Of a stretch of 5,751 nucleotides of DNA, positions 1 to 5,455 are shown in pieces. The stretch's first letter is position 1, and each line of letters begins with the position of its first letter. The position numbers were made by a program, and so were the translations under genes. A model generated the notes under the pieces. That model searched no databases, was not told the DNA's origin, and saw only the letters and a program-made list of their open reading frames with translations. This DNA is from Crocinitomicaceae bacterium (GTDB taxonomy: Bacteria > Bacteroidota > Bacteroidia > Flavobacteriales_D > Sanyastnellaceae), in contig JADLBA010000323.1 in NCBI GenBank assembly GCA_020848015.1, positions 1 through 5,751 of the forward strand. Reading direction: 5' to 3'.

Positions 1-1307
1 ATCAAATATAAGCCAATCCGGCATTCGAGGCATTTTTTCGCACCGCAGTAGCTGTGATATAGCTGCAATAAAGCCTGAGAATCAAGGGCTGTTGTCGCCT
101 CAATTCCCAATCTTTTCCATTTTTTAACAATAGCGTTCTCTTCGGCGGCGCATTTTTCGAGCAGACGCAGTGCCTTTTCAATATACCTCTCTTCATCCCT
201 TAACTTCCCATAAGCTACCAGCACCGGCACAATGGTGTTGATCACAATATTCTCGACGGAGGCGGTTCCGGGTTTGGGCGACACGAGAATTTTTTCTGTG
301 GCAGGATATAGCGATAGCTGAATTTTTTCTGTTTCGTTTGCATATACAAAGCGATAATTTTTTGTCCAGAAGTCACTGGCCGCGGCGCACAATAGCCGAA
401 CCAAGGCTTCCATATCGTCCGTTTCAAGTACAGTGCTGAAAAGATGTTCCGGTTTACAAAGCAGGGCACTCAATTGAGAGAGTCGCCGGGGCGGAAAGTT
501 TGCCGGTCGCATCCTTGCAAAATTCCAGATAGCGGGATTCAGGGGTGTCAGGCCATATTTTTTGCTCAGGAAACTGTATTCTTTTTGCAGTGTTCCGGGA
601 TAGTCATGCACAAATCTTCCGTTCAACAATCCCGCCTGACCGAAAAAAAGTGCTTCTACCTGAAACGGATCTCCGGAATGCCGGGAAAGTATTTTCATTG
701 GAAGAGACTCCGCCAACATTTCAAAGGCATCGCTGTTGGTTTTGAACCCAAAATTTCTGGCGAGCAATTGATAAAAAGTTTCCGGCCAGCTTCCTTCATT
801 TTTTTCAAGTCTTTTAATTATTCCCAGTGTTCTCGATTCAAGGCGTTCGGTTACCAACCGGTCTTTCCACGATATAAGCACAACAGAATCAATATTTCCA
901 ATGCTTGATGCGCATGGTATCCATTGCCTGTTGCTCATCCAGGATTCATAACGATCCAAAACCGCCGGTTCGTAGTAGGCAGAGAGGTCGAGCACGGCGA
1001 GATCTCCAGGTTGATTCAGATAAATAGAAGCATCATTTTCAAACACTGCATGGAGGATCACATTTTTATAGTGAGGATCATGGGTATGACGGTGTCTGTG
1101 CCAATCTCCCGCTCTTACATGAATCTCAATATGACCGACCCAGCGGGTATTTCCGATGGTGATGCGCGCATTCAGAAAATCGGGTCCACCATCTGTATTG
1201 TAAATACCTGGATGATGAATAATGATTTTTTCTCCCTGAACTGTTTTTAATTCCGCTGTAGTGAACAGGCGAAATCGCCAGATATAATGCAAAAAATCTT
1301 CTTTCAT
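1..1307 (-). CDS. DUF2851 family protein (3' end outside window)
   Basis: An open frame of 435 codons starts at an ATG (1307-1305) and is still open at the window edge. I recognise it as DUF2851, a Bacteroidota family of unknown function. Only a few C-terminal residues should be missing, since family members are roughly 420-440 residues. Residues about 41-92 hold the most conserved-looking block: GPDFLNA (41-47), then GHIEIHV (58-64), GDW (67-69), and a His-rich run with H70, H72, H74, H76 and H79 leading into NVILHAV (82-88). Other family-like stretches are LLARNFGFK (181-189) and RMRPANFPPRRL (265-276). The C-terminus carries C421, C426 and C429 in a CxxxxCxxC arrangement followed by IG. 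There is no signal peptide or membrane segment, so it is probably cytoplasmic. It is divergent from the lipoprotein gene at 1428. The reading frame has no interruptions. Family call is confident; no biochemical role can be assigned. Confidence 0.9.
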   Translation of the reverse strand, partial: MKEDFLHYIWRFRLFTTAELKTVQGEKIIIHHPGIYNTDGGPDFLNARITIGNTRWVGHIEIHVRAGDWHRHRHTHDPHYKNVILHAVFENDASIYLNQPGDLAVLDLSAYYEPAVLDRYESWMSNRQWIPCASSIGNIDSVVLISWKDRLVTERLESRTLGIIKRLEKNEGSWPETFYQLLARNFGFKTNSDAFEMLAESLPMKILSRHSGDPFQVEALFFGQAGLLNGRFVHDYPGTLQKEYSFLSKKYGLTPLNPAIWNFARMRPANFPPRRLSQLSALLCKPEHLFSTVLETDDMEALVRLLCAAASDFWTKNYRFVYANETEKIQLSLYPATEKILVSPKPGTASVENIVINTIVPVLVAYGKLRDEERYIEKALRLLEKCAAEENAIVKKWKRLGIEATTALDSQALLQLYHSYCGAKKCLECRIGLYL

Positions 1308-1352
1308 CCGCGCAATTTCCTTCGGGTTTACGTATTGTAAATAAATAGTTTA

Positions 1353-1360
1353 TATATTTG
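1353..1360 (+). promoter_or_regulatory. Putative -7 element for the lipoprotein gene
   Basis: TATATTTG matches the Bacteroidota -7 consensus TAnnTTTG exactly and lies 67 bases before the lipoprotein start codon at 1428. The -33 partner is poor: TTTA at 1327-1330 gives a 22-base spacer, and ATTG at 1334-1337 a spacer of only 15. A second near-match, TCTATTTG (1367-1374), follows. The region is AT-rich, so chance matches are likely. I found no comparable box for the divergent DUF2851 gene on the minus strand. Confidence 0.45.
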
Positions 1361-1427
1361 TATGTGTCTATTTGCATAAAGTAGATATATACCTTGCCAA
1401 CGATAAATACACTAAACCAATTGTACT

Positions 1428-1982
1428 ATGAAAAACTTTACCATCGGTCTTCTCGGCCTTACATTGATTCTCATTTTCAGCGGATGTGAAAAATATGGCG
1501 ATAAGCGCTTTTCAACTACACTGGAACTCAGCTTTCTTATTGATCTCACAGATACGGATCCGACAGTATTCAATCTTGACAGCACTGTCACTTCGTTGAC
1601 AAATGCTGAATTGAAAAAATTCAAAGAAAATATTAAGTATTATGAATTAAAGAGCATCAAATACAAGGTGTATGAATTCTGGACCGACCAAGAAGGTGAA
1701 GATGTGCAGTTCAACGGTGAAGTGGGTTTTGGCAATTTGAATTCAACCTCACCGGGGGTATTGCACACATTCAGCGACATCAGCCTGAAAAGTGGTAACG
1801 ATAATCCCGCTAAGGTGCAAATCCCTTTTAATAGTCAGGATATCAAGAAAATAGAACAGTATTTTCTCGATACCAATGGGCTTAAACTATATGTTGACGG
1901 CAATACCAGTTCCACGCCGGTACATTTTTACCTGCAGTTTCAGGTAAACATTGATGCTATAGCGAACGTAAAAAAGAAGTAA
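1428..1982 (+). CDS. Small lipoprotein of unknown function
   Basis: This 184-residue protein has a classic lipoprotein signal: basic MKN, a hydrophobic stretch (residues 4-17), and a lipobox IFSGC with the lipidated cysteine at C20. Signal peptidase II cleavage would leave a mature protein of about 165 residues, anchored in a membrane and probably facing the periplasm or the cell surface. The residues after C20 (EKYGDK) are charged but not a clear lipoprotein export signal. The mature part alternates hydrophobic and polar residues, suggesting a beta-rich fold, has one Lys/Glu-rich helix-like stretch around residues 60-75, and ends in a basic KKK. I do not recognise a domain. It appears monocistronic: a promoter-like box lies upstream and a strong terminator follows. 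No obvious Shine-Dalgarno precedes the ATG, which is common in this phylum. The lipoprotein call is confident; function is unknown. Confidence 0.85.
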   Translation: MKNFTIGLLGLTLILIFSGCEKYGDKRFSTTLELSFLIDLTDTDPTVFNLDSTVTSLTNAELKKFKENIKYYELKSIKYKVYEFWTDQEGEDVQFNGEVGFGNLNSTSPGVLHTFSDISLKSGNDNPAKVQIPFNSQDIKKIEQYFLDTNGLKLYVDGNTSSTPVHFYLQFQVNIDAIANVKKK

Positions 1983-1993
1983 GACCTAAAGGG

Positions 1994-2100
1994 CGTATTT
2001 TCTCCAAGATATTTTTCGATCAGCGTCATCTGTATTTCGCCAAGGAGCGCAGATGACGCTTATTTTTATGGCCTGAAAAGAAACAAGGAGAGAAAATACG
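1994..2100. repeat. Outer inverted repeat flanking the terminator
   Basis: CGTATTTTCTC (1994-2004) and GAGAAAATACG (2090-2100) are perfect 11-base inverted copies that enclose the terminator hairpin (2022-2069) almost symmetrically. In RNA this would make a nested stem with the terminator hairpin as an inner arm. CAAGGAG also occurs twice (2041-2047 and 2084-2090). The repeat is directly visible; its role is not known, and it could be the trace of a small palindromic insertion. Confidence 0.5.
2022..2069 (+). terminator. Intrinsic terminator after the lipoprotein gene
   Basis: A perfect 11-bp stem is formed by AGCGTCATCTG (2022-2032) and CAGATGACGCT (2050-2060). The 17-base loop can pair further (CGC 2038-2040 with GCG 2047-2049). 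TATTTTTAT follows directly. The T-rich tail lies on the right, so it terminates plus-strand transcription, 40 bases after the lipoprotein stop codon. Confidence 0.85.
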
Positions 2101-2158
2101 ATCAGTACATTGTCCGATAAATGCTTTGATCATGCTATTTCAACCGGGTTTAACAGTA

Positions 2159-2185
2159 TTCTAAGCACTTCTTAGAAGATTTTTT
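2159..2185 (+). promoter_or_regulatory. Dyad upstream of the Crp/Fnr-family gene: operator or weak terminator
   Basis: TTCTAAG (2159-2165) and CTTAGAA (2171-2177) are perfect 7-base inverted repeats with a 5-base centre, followed by GA and six T's (2180-2185). The spacing fits an operator for a dimeric regulator, possibly the product of the gene starting at 2218. The T-run also allows a weak intrinsic terminator or attenuator reading. No good -7 element was found here; TGTCTTTG (2188-2195) has one mismatch to TAnnTTTG. Confidence 0.4.
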
Positions 2186-2208
2186 CCTGTCTTTGATAAT
2201 AAAACAGG
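2186..2208 (+). promoter_or_regulatory. Small hairpin covering the ribosome-binding site of the regulator gene
   Basis: CCTGT (2186-2190) pairs with ACAGG (2204-2208). TTT (2192-2194) and AAA (2201-2203) can extend the stem past a bulged C. The 3' arm contains the AGG of the likely Shine-Dalgarno (AGGTG, 2206-2210), 7 bases before the ATG at 2218. If the transcript starts upstream of 2186, this hairpin could limit ribosome access. The pairing is short and may be chance. Confidence 0.3.
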
Positions 2209-2217
2209 TGTGAATGA

Positions 2218-2814
2218 ATGTTCGGTCAGTTAAGAGCACATATTGAAAAGAGGATCAGTATCAGCGACGAAGAGTTTGATCTATTCTGCTCGATGCTCGA
2301 AGTAAAGCATCTCCGCAAAAAAAGCACTTTTGCAAGAGCAGGTGATATCTGCAGGTTTCAGGCATACATCAACATAGGATGTATGAAGACCTACTATACC
2401 GACACTAAGATGCGAGAGCACGTGATACAGATCGGATTTGAAGACTGGTGGGCAGCAGATTTGAAAAGTTTTATAACCAATCAGCCGGCAGATTTTACTA
2501 TAGAAGCACTGGAAGATTCAGAAATATTTACACTCGACCGGATCGCACACGAGAAACTGATGAGGACTCTACCTTCTTTTGAACATTTTTTTCGATTGCT
2601 GTTGCAACGGGGATATGTTTCGCTCCAGCAGCGTTTTGTGGGGCACGTAAGTCGCAGTGCAGAGGATCGCTATCTTACACTGATCAAACATTTTCCTTCA
2701 ATGGAAAAAAGGATACCACAACACACGATAGCCTCTTACTTAGGGATTACACCGGAGGCATTAAGCAGGATAAGGAAAACGCAGATCGAGCGACAACGCG
2801 GAAAAAATAGTTGA
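2218..2814 (+). CDS. Crp/Fnr-family transcriptional regulator
   Basis: This 198-residue protein has the two-domain plan of the Crp/Fnr family as found in Bacteroidota. An N-terminal cyclic-nucleotide-binding-like beta-roll covers about residues 25-110, with family landmarks GDICRFQAYINIGCMKTY (42-59) and DWWAADLKSF (76-85). A connecting helix (about 111-145) leads to SRSAEDRYLTLI (145-156) and a C-terminal helix-turn-helix at about 165-187, whose core is IASYLGITPEALSRIR (171-186). The arginine and Ser/Thr that hold cAMP phosphate in true CRP are not evident, so cAMP is unlikely to be the ligand; there is also no N-terminal Fnr-type Cys cluster. The ATG is fixed by an in-frame TGA directly before it (2215-2217), and AGGTG lies 7 bases upstream. 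The gene stands alone and converges on the aminotransferase gene 32 bases away. Targets cannot be inferred. Confidence 0.88.
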   Translation: MFGQLRAHIEKRISISDEEFDLFCSMLEVKHLRKKSTFARAGDICRFQAYINIGCMKTYYTDTKMREHVIQIGFEDWWAADLKSFITNQPADFTIEALEDSEIFTLDRIAHEKLMRTLPSFEHFFRLLLQRGYVSLQQRFVGHVSRSAEDRYLTLIKHFPSMEKRIPQHTIASYLGITPEALSRIRKTQIERQRGKNS

Positions 2815-2846
2815 TCCTGCAAAACTTTAATACCCTTCCTAAATAG

Positions 2847-4043
2847 TTACTTTTTTCCTGGATATGCCTCCAATGCTACGCGCAGGCACTCTACTGCTTT
2901 TTCTAATTTTTCTACTTCGAGTACATACGCTAAGCGCACTTGGTTGTATCCAAGTCCGGGGGTGGCATAAAAACCAGATGCGGGAGCCATCATTACCGTT
3001 TGATTTTCGTGTTGAAAATCTTCGAGCATCCACCTGCAGAATTTGTCGGCATTATCTATAGGTAATTCTGCAATGCAGTAGAAAGCACCGTTCGGCATTG
3101 GGCAGCGAACGCCCGGAATAGTATTAAGCTCCTCAACCAGCACATCTCTCCTGCGTACATACTCTTTCACGACATCATCAAAATATTCTTGGGGGGTTTC
3201 CAGCGCAAAAGTACCGGCGAGCTGTCCGAGTGAAGGAGGCGAAAGACGTGCCTGAGCAAACTTCAGCGCCGCCGCCATTACCATCCGGTTGCGTGTGATC
3301 ATTGCGCCGATACGCACCCCACACATACTATAACGCTTGCTGACAGAGTCAATCATCACAACATTATCGTGGATGCTTTCGAGGTTCATTACCGAATAGG
3401 GGGCTTCCCCGTCATAACAGAACTCTCTGTACACCTCATCCGAGAACAGGAAAATATTGTGCTTTTTCACCATTTTTTCCAATGCATACAACTCCTGCTT
3501 GGAATACACACGCCCAGTGGGATTTCCGGGGTTACAAATCAGCACACCCTTTGTTCGCGGTGATATCTTTTTTTCGAACTCACTCACCGGAGGTAGGGCA
3601 AAGCCATCGTCAATAGAAGCGGTTATGGGCACCACTTTTACCCCAGCCATTACAGCAAAGCCGTTATAGTTGGCATAAAACGGTTCCGGAATAATTACCT
3701 CGTCTCCTGGATCCAAGCAGGTCATGAATGCAAAGACCAGCGCTTCTGATCCACCTGTAGTAACCATGATATTTTCAACTTCGAGAGCAATATTTTTAGA
3801 ATTGTAGTAGCTCTGGAGACCTTTCCTGTAGTTGATCATACCCTCTGAGTTTGAATATTCGATTACATCGAGATTCAATTCTCTCAATTTCTTGCTAACT
3901 ACCTGGGGTGTCTTAATATCCGGTTGGCCAATGTTCAGATGATAAACAATGCGACCGGCTTTCTTTGCATCTTCTGCAAAGGGCACCAGTTTGCGAATAG
4001 GTGATGCGGGCATGGCATGGGCTTTCTCGCTGATCTTTGGCAT
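2847..4043 (-). CDS. PLP-dependent class I/II aminotransferase (aspartate aminotransferase-like)
   Basis: This fold-type I aminotransferase would transfer an amino group between an amino acid and a 2-oxo acid in the cytoplasm using pyridoxal phosphate. Numbered from the ATG at 4043 it has 398 residues, normal for the family. Landmarks in order: MPASPIRKL (11-19), LNIGQPD (36-42), TGGSEAL (96-102, phosphate-binding loop), CNPGNPTG (170-177, with N171), SDEVY (201-205, with D202 for the pyridine nitrogen and Y205), SVSKRYSMCGVRIG (233-246, with Schiff-base K236 and phosphate-binding R244), and R370 in VRLAY, the substrate carboxylate arginine. All catalytic residues are present. An in-frame TTG at 4052 would add three residues, but MPxIS at the ATG fits family N-termini. 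Its own promoter-like sequence lies just upstream, so it need not depend on the GNAT and S4 genes. Substrate is not certain: aspartate is the family-level guess, but other amino acids are possible. Confidence 0.93.
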   Translation of the reverse strand: MPKISEKAHAMPASPIRKLVPFAEDAKKAGRIVYHLNIGQPDIKTPQVVSKKLRELNLDVIEYSNSEGMINYRKGLQSYYNSKNIALEVENIMVTTGGSEALVFAFMTCLDPGDEVIIPEPFYANYNGFAVMAGVKVVPITASIDDGFALPPVSEFEKKISPRTKGVLICNPGNPTGRVYSKQELYALEKMVKKHNIFLFSDEVYREFCYDGEAPYSVMNLESIHDNVVMIDSVSKRYSMCGVRIGAMITRNRMVMAAALKFAQARLSPPSLGQLAGTFALETPQEYFDDVVKEYVRRRDVLVEELNTIPGVRCPMPNGAFYCIAELPIDNADKFCRWMLEDFQHENQTVMMAPASGFYATPGLGYNQVRLAYVLEVEKLEKAVECLRVALEAYPGKK

Positions 4044-4069
4044 ATAACTCAATTTCGTAAAAGGGGTTG

Positions 4070-4103
4070 CAAAAATAGGGAAAGAGTTATTACACTCCTG
4101 AAA
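4070..4103 (-). promoter_or_regulatory. Putative promoter of the aminotransferase gene
   Basis: Read on the minus strand, TATTTTTG (4077 to 4070) matches TAnnTTTG exactly. TTTC (4103 to 4100) is a near-match to the -33 element TTTG at a 22-base spacer, slightly long. Transcription would begin near 4064, giving a leader of about 20 bases before the ATG at 4043. The -33 side overlaps the last codons of the GNAT gene. No Shine-Dalgarno is evident. Confidence 0.5.
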
Positions 4104-4539
4104 GTTCGATCCACATAAAACGGTGTAGTCCTATCTGCGGTACCTCGTAAATTTCTTCGGAAAAAGTAAAGCCGGATTTTTTGTAAAAATCTACAGCGGT
4201 TGAACGTGCATCACACCAAAGCACATTCCCTCCCCTTGAGCGAACTTCTTTCAAGGCACACCTTATCAGCTCTTGTCCCAAACCTCTGCCTCTTGACTCA
4301 GGAGAGGTAGCCATAGCTCTCAGCCTGAATTGAACAGGCATACTGAGTTTTGTTGATGACTCCTTCAATACGGAGCCAATGCTCGCAATTCTGTCTTCAG
4401 AAAAAACTCCAAGGTGAAACGTATTTTCCTCCTCATCACCTGTCATTGCACAATCATCCACTCCATTCCGGTGAGGCCACAGCACGGAAAAGCGAAGAGG
4501 ATAGGTCTGATAAGGATAAATTTTTTCGACTTTCAACAC
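4090..4539 (-). CDS. GNAT family N-acetyltransferase
   Basis: The protein is a GCN5-related acetyltransferase, which moves an acetyl group from acetyl-CoA to an amine. From the GTG at 4539 it has 149 residues, the usual single-domain length. Motif A is clear: FRLRAMATSPESRGRGLG (71-88), with the acetyl-CoA pyrophosphate loop R83-G84-R85-G86-L87-G88. Motif B-like LWCDARSTAVDFYKKSGF (107-124) follows and the chain ends soon after HRFMW. The sequence resembles the ElaA-like group of small GNATs, whose substrate is not established. The start is uncertain: no in-frame ATG exists after the upstream gene ends. GTG (4539) or TTG (4536) fit family N-termini (LKVEKI), but the GGAGG at 4570-4566 is 26 bases away. 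An in-frame ATT at 4554 sits 11 bases from it. It follows the S4 gene by 40 bases and is probably co-transcribed. Confidence 0.85.
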   Translation of the reverse strand: MLKVEKIYPYQTYPLRFSVLWPHRNGVDDCAMTGDEEENTFHLGVFSEDRIASIGSVLKESSTKLSMPVQFRLRAMATSPESRGRGLGQELIRCALKEVRSRGGNVLWCDARSTAVDFYKKSGFTFSEEIYEVPQIGLHRFMWIELSGV

Positions 4540-4565
4540 ATAACAAATATTAATAACTGTTCCGT

Positions 4566-4570
4566 CCTCC
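4566..4570 (-). promoter_or_regulatory. Shine-Dalgarno sequence GGAGG before the GNAT gene
   Basis: GGAGG on the minus strand (4570 to 4566) lies 9 bases past the S4 stop codon. It is the strongest Shine-Dalgarno match noted at any start in the window. It supports initiation for the GNAT gene close downstream, but the spacing favours the ATT at 4554 over the family-predicted GTG at 4539. Confidence 0.5.
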
Positions 4571-4579
4571 AAGTAAAAT

Positions 4580-4969
4580 TTAAACGGCACCAAGATCATC
4601 GGCTTCCAAATCAAAAAAATCATCAAGTAGCCTTCGCTCTCTTTTCGACGGTCGTCCCAGTCCTTTCGGACGATCAATTTGGTTCTGAAGGCGGATGCGC
4701 TCCATTCGTTCTCTCTCTTCTGTGGGGGTCACATCAGACGCATAGGTCTCTACTAACTTTGCCCCTACCCTGCTTGTTGGAAGTGCCTTGATCAAAAACG
4801 AAAACTGAACCGGGCCTTTTCTCACGCACACAGTATCACCTGGTTTCACTTCGCGGGAAGCTTTTACCAACTCATTATTTACCCACACCTTGCCCAGCCT
4901 TGCCTGCCCCGCTGCTACCGTCCGGGTTTTAAATGCCCTGATACACCAAAGAAATTTGTCAATACGCAT
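4580..4969 (-). CDS. S4-domain RNA-binding protein, Hsp15 (HslR)-like
   Basis: This 129-residue cytoplasmic protein starts with an S4 RNA-binding domain (about residues 1-60): MRIDKFLWCIRAFKTRT (1-17), then GKVWVNNELVKASREVKPGD (26-45). A basic C-terminal extension with RPKGLGRPSKRERR (100-113) is typical of the Hsp15/HslR group. Escherichia coli Hsp15 binds 50S subunits carrying a stalled nascent chain and helps recycle them; the same role here is inferred by family. The tail ends with an acidic stretch (DDFFDLEADD, 116-125). The ATG at 4969 is preferred because MRIDKFLW is the conserved family N-terminus; an in-frame TTG at 4984 would add only five residues. It is the first gene of a likely S4-GNAT operon and lies downstream of a promoter-like box. 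Length and frame are intact. Confidence 0.9.
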   Translation of the reverse strand: MRIDKFLWCIRAFKTRTVAAGQARLGKVWVNNELVKASREVKPGDTVCVRKGPVQFSFLIKALPTSRVGAKLVETYASDVTPTEERERMERIRLQNQIDRPKGLGRPSKRERRLLDDFFDLEADDLGAV

Positions 4970-4981
4970 GGTGAAAAAAGA

Positions 4982-4989
4982 CAAATCTA
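4982..4989 (-). promoter_or_regulatory. Putative -7 element for the S4-GNAT operon
   Basis: TAGATTTG on the minus strand (4989 to 4982) matches TAnnTTTG exactly. TCTG lies 20 bases upstream, a 3-of-4 match to the -33 TTTG. Transcription would start only about 6-8 bases before the ATG at 4969, making an almost leaderless message, which fits the absence of a Shine-Dalgarno. The short leader also makes the call less sure. Confidence 0.35.
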
Positions 4990-5238
4990 AGGACGTGTAT
5001 AAACAAATTCAGAGGTTTTATTACCGAAGGACTCTAACTAACTGATGCTTTTACTGTACCCTGTACATTCAATCCATTTTGATTTTTTTTGCTTACAGAG
5101 AACAGGAAGATCTCAAATCAATATATTTGTTCGCTAGGGGTGCATTACTACCAGTACTCTGGAACCCCCAAACGAACAGTCTCTACTCCCCGTAACACAG
5201 AGAGACCATACGAAAGTGGCTGACGCTATCGGGCGCAG
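4985..5238. other. Non-coding region between the S4 gene and the IS66 remnant
   Basis: I see no supportable gene in these 254 bases on either strand. They hold the upstream part of the S4 promoter region, a short dyad TGTACCCTGTACA (5055-5067), an eight-T run (5083-5090), a TATATTTG box (5122-5129) and two hairpins (5128-5178 and 5179-5206). The outer end of the IS66 remnant should lie within or near this region, but I cannot place it because the partner terminal repeat is outside the window. Confidence 0.6.
5128..5206. other. Two adjacent hairpins, candidate structured RNA or IS-end structure
   Basis: Hairpin one is layered: TGTTCG (5128-5133) with CGAACA (5173-5178), GGGGT (5137-5141) with ACCCC (5164-5168), and CCAG (5151-5154) with CTGG (5159-5162) around a TACT loop. 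Hairpin two is GTCTCT (5179-5184) with AGAGAC (5201-5206). A TATATTTG box at 5122-5129 would start a plus-strand transcript near 5135, just before the GGGG arm, although it has no -33 partner at normal spacing. The pairings are seen directly; expression is not. It may instead be secondary structure belonging to an insertion-sequence end. Confidence 0.35.
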
Positions 5239-5382
5239 TTATCCCATCTCGGTTACCAAAAAACACTCTGATTTTTTACCTAAGATATGGCGCTTGAGAA
5301 AAGCAATTTCACTCTTCAGTTTAGCGTTTTCCGCTAGAACTATTTCCAACTGTTCTGCGTGTAAAATAGCATCTTCTGACAT
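5239..5382 (-). pseudogene. tnpC: IS66 transposase TnpC, N-terminal fragment
   Basis: The frame opens at ATG 5382 and reaches TAA at 5241-5239 after 47 codons; intact TnpC is around 500 residues. What remains is the N-terminal leucine-zipper-like coiled coil (ILHAEQLEIVLAENAKLK, 6-23) leading to FLKRHILGKKSE (28-39). IS66 transposases usually continue with KSERF; here it is KSECF, which fits a CGT to TGT transition. The zinc-finger-like region and the DDE catalytic domain are absent, and nothing resembling them follows down to the S4 gene. The gap to the original tnpB end (5456) is 73 bases. The ATG is supported by an in-frame TAA 14 codons upstream. The fragment could at most make a short coiled-coil peptide. 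Confidence 0.75.
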
Positions 5383-5386
5383 GGGA

Positions 5387-5418
5387 CAAATATACGCTGT
5401 AACCCACGCCAAATGCAA
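5387..5418 (-). promoter_or_regulatory. Promoter-like sequence before the tnpC fragment
   Basis: On the minus strand, TATATTTG (5394 to 5387) matches TAnnTTTG exactly, and TTG (5418 to 5416) lies 21 bases upstream, a good -33 spacing for this phylum. The box is only 4 bases from the tnpC ATG, so a transcript would be leaderless or start inside the gene. It may be a chance match. Confidence 0.3.
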
Positions 5419-5455
5419 GTTTTAGCAGCGAAAGTTATCTACAAAATGATGCTCA

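Noticed and set aside
444..908. Plus-strand open frame of 154 codons
   Set aside because: It lies wholly antisense to the DUF2851 gene, which shows clear family motifs; the product has no recognisable features.
924..1250. Plus-strand open frame of 108 codons
   Set aside because: Antisense to the conserved N-terminal block of DUF2851; a shadow frame.
2815..2846. Bidirectional terminator between the convergent regulator and aminotransferase genes
   Set aside because: Only weak, bulged AT pairing (AACT...AGTT) could be found in the 32-base gap.
4414..4791. Plus-strand open frame of 125 codons
   Set aside because: Antisense across the GNAT and S4 genes, both of which have convincing family motifs.
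5055..5067. Palindrome TGTACCCTGTACA as an operator
   Set aside because: The arms are only 5 bases, nearby genes are not well placed for it, and such dyads arise often by chance.
5137..5169. tRNA or integron attC-like site at the GGGG/CCCC hairpin
   Set aside because: There is no cloverleaf, no GGTTCRA T-loop pattern and no attC core sequences at the ends.
5192..5207. GTAACACAGAGAGACC as a possible IS66 terminal repeat (family ends often begin GTAA)
   Set aside because: The opposite end of the element is outside the window, so no inverted match or 8-base target duplication can be tested; GTAA alone is too common.
5216..5425. Plus-strand open frame of 69 codons
   Set aside because: It is the reverse of the tnpC fragment, whose minus-strand reading gives a recognisable IS66 coiled coil and KKSE motif.
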